From Strongylocentrotus purpuratus (taxonomy: Eukaryota; Echinodermata; Echinoidea; Camarodonta; Strongylocentrotidae): 64,000 nt of DNA. The stretch is taken from the NCBI RefSeq assembly GCF_000002235.5, contig NW_022145604.1, forward strand, positions 5,298,077 to 5,362,076, given 5' to 3'. A program made the position numbers and the translations under genes. Within the stretch, counting starts at the first letter, position 1; every line of letters begins with the position of its first letter. The notes under the pieces were generated by a model. It saw only the letters and a list, made by a program, of their open reading frames with translations, made no database searches and was not told where the DNA came from. This document shows, piece after piece, positions 56,741 to 64,000 of this stretch.

Positions 56741-58985
56741 CGACACTTTGATTTCTTTATCTTTCTATGCTCATTACTCAGCCATTATACATTTTCTACC
56801 AAAATTGTTTGGCAAATGACATTTATTTGTAATCTTGAACATTCAATGTAAGTTTTGTTTGATTCTGTGAGAATTTATTTTCTTTTTTTTTACCAGAACT
56901 CAAGTTTATCTTTAACAACCATTTCTAAAAGTAGCTTCGATGTTTTTATGGTCTCGGCATTTTTATATTGGTCTGTACCACTTCACCAGAGTTTCTTCAA
57001 AACTAATCTTTCATGAGCTCACTTGTGTTCTTTCTATCGGACAGTCTCACACCACACATCTTCTGTATTATGGCTCTTTCTGTTCCAAAGATAACCTCTG
57101 CTACTGTTTTCCACTTCCAAGCTTCTGAACCATCTACATGTACTAACACAAGCTGTAATATAGATTTTGCCATTTATTCTCACCATCTCATTAAACTTCA
57201 TCCATCCCAATCTGCATCTTCCTGCCACTGCAATCTCACATCCACCACCATTATTTATTATATCCCAAAGACAGCAAAACCTATCGACCTTCTCAACATC
57301 TACCATTTACATCTCTTCTTTAATAATCGTATTTTATTATACCCAATCACACATTGGGATATTTTTTACAGCAAACCAAAAGCAGCCTAAATATTATTTT
57401 ATGATACTTCACCCTCTGCTCTCAGTAGAAAATTGAACCAAAATTAAAACTGATTTGTACAGTAGGTGTAATTCCTCTCAATACGACTACACCTGTGTCA
57501 GTGATCTAACATCCATTGCAGTGATATTTTGTCCTAATCTTTCCTCAAAGATCAGGGGTGATATTGAGGGGGGGGGGGGGGGAATAGCATATAACAACAT
57601 TCCCCCCCCCCCCTTTTTGAGTAAGAAAAATTGGGAAAAATAGGGAAGAATAGAGAAAATAAGGAAAACATCAGGATAAAATCGGGAAGAAAAAAAAATT
57701 GGGTAAAAAGAATATTTAAAAAAATTGGGAAAAAATAAAAAAATTGGGAAACCGATTTAAATCAGGTTTTTATCAGGCCTGAAAGATTAATGGTGGAAAA
57801 TTAGGCTGTAGGTTAGGATTAGGTTTAGGATTTTGTGTAGTGTTTGGTCTAGATTTGAAGTTTAAGGATTAAAAAAATGTAAGAAATAAACTGAAGCAAT
57901 TGCCGCTGGAGATATGGTTCATTGGACACAGGTTCATTACAATACAAAAGCACAAAAGACTCACAATACAAGAAGTTTTTTCTTTCTCTCTTTATTCCAA
58001 AATTAATTTTATTTTCAAAACGTGATGAAATTAACAGATTACACTAGGCACGAATATGGAATCACCTACGGAACCACATTTTTCTTTTTTACACATATAT
58101 TGCACCAATTATTAGACGGTTAGGAGACATGATATCTTGAAATTAAGTAATCGCACATTGATTATTAAAATGGATGTACCAGTGTATGATCAGGGACATG
58201 ATAGAGATGTCCCTGGTATGATCAAGATAAAGAAATTGTTAAGTTACGAGACCTATACACAAAGCAAAATATAGTTGGGTAGAAATCATTACAAAATAAC
58301 AGAGTTGAATTTTAAACTATTTCTATCGATAGAAAAGAGACAGTTGTTTACATAAAATTATGACTTCACCAGAATAGTTGTCAAATCATGTACATAAAGA
58401 TAAAAAAGTGTCCAAATCAACCGACATAAAATCTGGATAGTTATAAATATTTAAATTCCTGAATCCATTGCTGATATTTGATATATACCTGTAGGCAGTC
58501 CTCTCAATTTATTTTGGTTTGGTAACAAGAACAAAAAAAAGCACCTCTTTCCCAGTGTTAAACACAATACCCCTCCTCACCGATCTCCAAGCACCCCCTC
58601 CCCCCCCCCCAAAAAAAAAGTTAAAGGTAGACAACAGAATACTTAAGTAAGAGTGTACTGCAGTACATTGGTAAAGATCCCCCGACTCTCGTATGAGAGG
58701 TTTTGGGTTCAATATTTGCCTAGTGCTTACATCCCAGACAAGGTGTTTGTCCGTATGCGTCCATATATTGTACTGCATCTCAAAATGGAATGGGTATGAG
58801 TGTATTGGGTGTATTTGAACATGAGGGGGTCATTTGCCTGACCCCTCTTAATTTCTGTCTCTGCTTACATATACAAATACATGTCCAGTGAAACGTCATA
58901 ATTATACAGAACACTGTCGTATCATACTGTTCGTAGCAAGGTAATTTTTGCTGGTACCACTTCTTTGTATTTTGGTGTTGTTTCT
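56741..58985. other. intergenic between convergent GLB1 and ACAA1, no gene seen
   Basis: A G run at 57569-57582 and a C run at 57601-57613 form a G/C-rich repeat fragment. A second C run lies at about 58599-58610. AATAAA on the minus strand at 57991-57996 is a candidate ACAA1 poly(A) signal. Open frames near 57000-57400 show no domain. Confidence 0.45.
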
Positions 58986-63188
<4,203 letters not shown>

Positions 63189-64000
63189 CTGTAATACACC
63201 AAATTAACAAATACAATCAAATCTTAATCTTTTTGATCAAATCACCAATATGTCTCCATTTACATTTAAAAATATAAAAAACTAGATTTTGAAAGTTTTC
63301 TAATAATACTTGCATTTTACTCTGTAGAACACACTTTATAGCAAAGAACATTCAATAACATTATTTGTCAAAAATCAAAATACAAGTAACCTTTCCCCTC
63401 ATTTGAAGCATACAAAAAGAGCATAATGGGCCAAATATTATTTTGATTTTTCTGTCAGTGGCTATCTCATTTTAAACTCCACATTGAATCATGATGGAAC
63501 ATGCTAGGCCTAAAGAAACAAGCCTTGACACAGGGGATTATAACACATTCAGGCACTGCTGTCACAATACCAAAATAAATTCGAATTTGCAACATCAAAG
63601 AAATTATCCTTTATCAGCAAGTCTACTGAGACTTAATGCATGGACTTTACTATGTGGCTACCAATTTATCATATTTCTCGTTTCTGTATTCAATGAAATC
63701 ATTGTATTTTTTATGATGCACTCGTAGACAACCATTCAAATTTGATATATTTTGTTCCTTTTGAAATTCCAAACTTAAATGTCTCTGAATCTCTGAACAT
63801 TCAATGGAGTTATTGAAGGAAAGACTTTCCTCTCATAACTGTTCTGGAATCATGTTTTGCAGGATTATACATATCGTTCTAGATCATTTACATAACCTAA
63901 GATTTCTTCGTTTCAGATAAGTCCTATACTGAATCACCCTTGTCTATATGTAAGCCAAAGATTCAAACACTGTTCCAAACACTCTAGATAGCTCTACTTT
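63189..64000. other. ACAA1 intron, no exon seen
   Basis: The preceding ACAA1 exon, expected to encode the segment before AAAAQTKGYFD, was looked for on the minus strand and not found. AT-rich sequence only. Confidence 0.5.

Noticed and set aside
57013-57390. 125-codon open frame between GLB1 and ACAA1
   Set aside because: No recognisable domain, no splice support, and overlapping frames of similar length on both strands.

Overview
This is a gene-sparse animal nuclear segment with GT-AG introns, (CT)n, (TTC)n and (ATT)n microsatellites, long G/C homopolymers, tRNA-derived SINEs and very many small DNA transposons. Gene content and repeat style suggest a marine deuterostome, most likely an echinoderm such as a sea urchin. 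That is inference: no species-diagnostic sequence is visible.

Layout. 1-6.4 kb: repeats, dominated by a 2.7-kb hAT-like element (1013-3741) filled with tandem arrays. 6419-7546 (+): a class A GPCR coding exon. 7.5-12.3 kb: no gene; foldbacks, a near-perfect hairpin and a 45-base G run. 12315-16778 (+): a TARBP2/PRKRA-type triple dsRNA-binding-domain gene whose splice sites allow a three-domain and a two-domain product. 17-28.4 kb: mobile-element graveyard with a long TTC repeat, a second satellite-filled hAT-like element (21521-23126) inside an inverted-repeat element, a Tx1/L1-like LINE remnant broken by a MITE, and several foldbacks. 28462-32242 (+): hydroxylysine kinase (HYKK), five coding exons, 416 aa. 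34163-35810 (-): a two-exon gene for a 68-aa secreted precursor ending in a dibasic site and a four-cysteine peptide, which I do not recognise. 36-41 kb: third satellite-filled hAT-like element (38196-40627). 41176-54761 (+): complete lysosomal beta-galactosidase GLB1 (GH35), 14 exons, 670 aa, with a CLEAR-like E-box just upstream and introns crowded with MITEs and SINEs. 58986-63188 (-): the 3' six coding exons of peroxisomal 3-ketoacyl-CoA thiolase ACAA1, continuing past the right edge and convergent with GLB1.

The genes do not form a pathway; they act separately in signalling, small-RNA loading, lysine catabolism, peptide secretion, lysosomal glycan breakdown and peroxisomal beta-oxidation. 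The two most interesting signals are the cysteine-rich peptide gene and three hAT-like elements, each with a perfect 8-bp target duplication and each carrying its own internal satellite array. No retroviral or LTR-type element was recognised.
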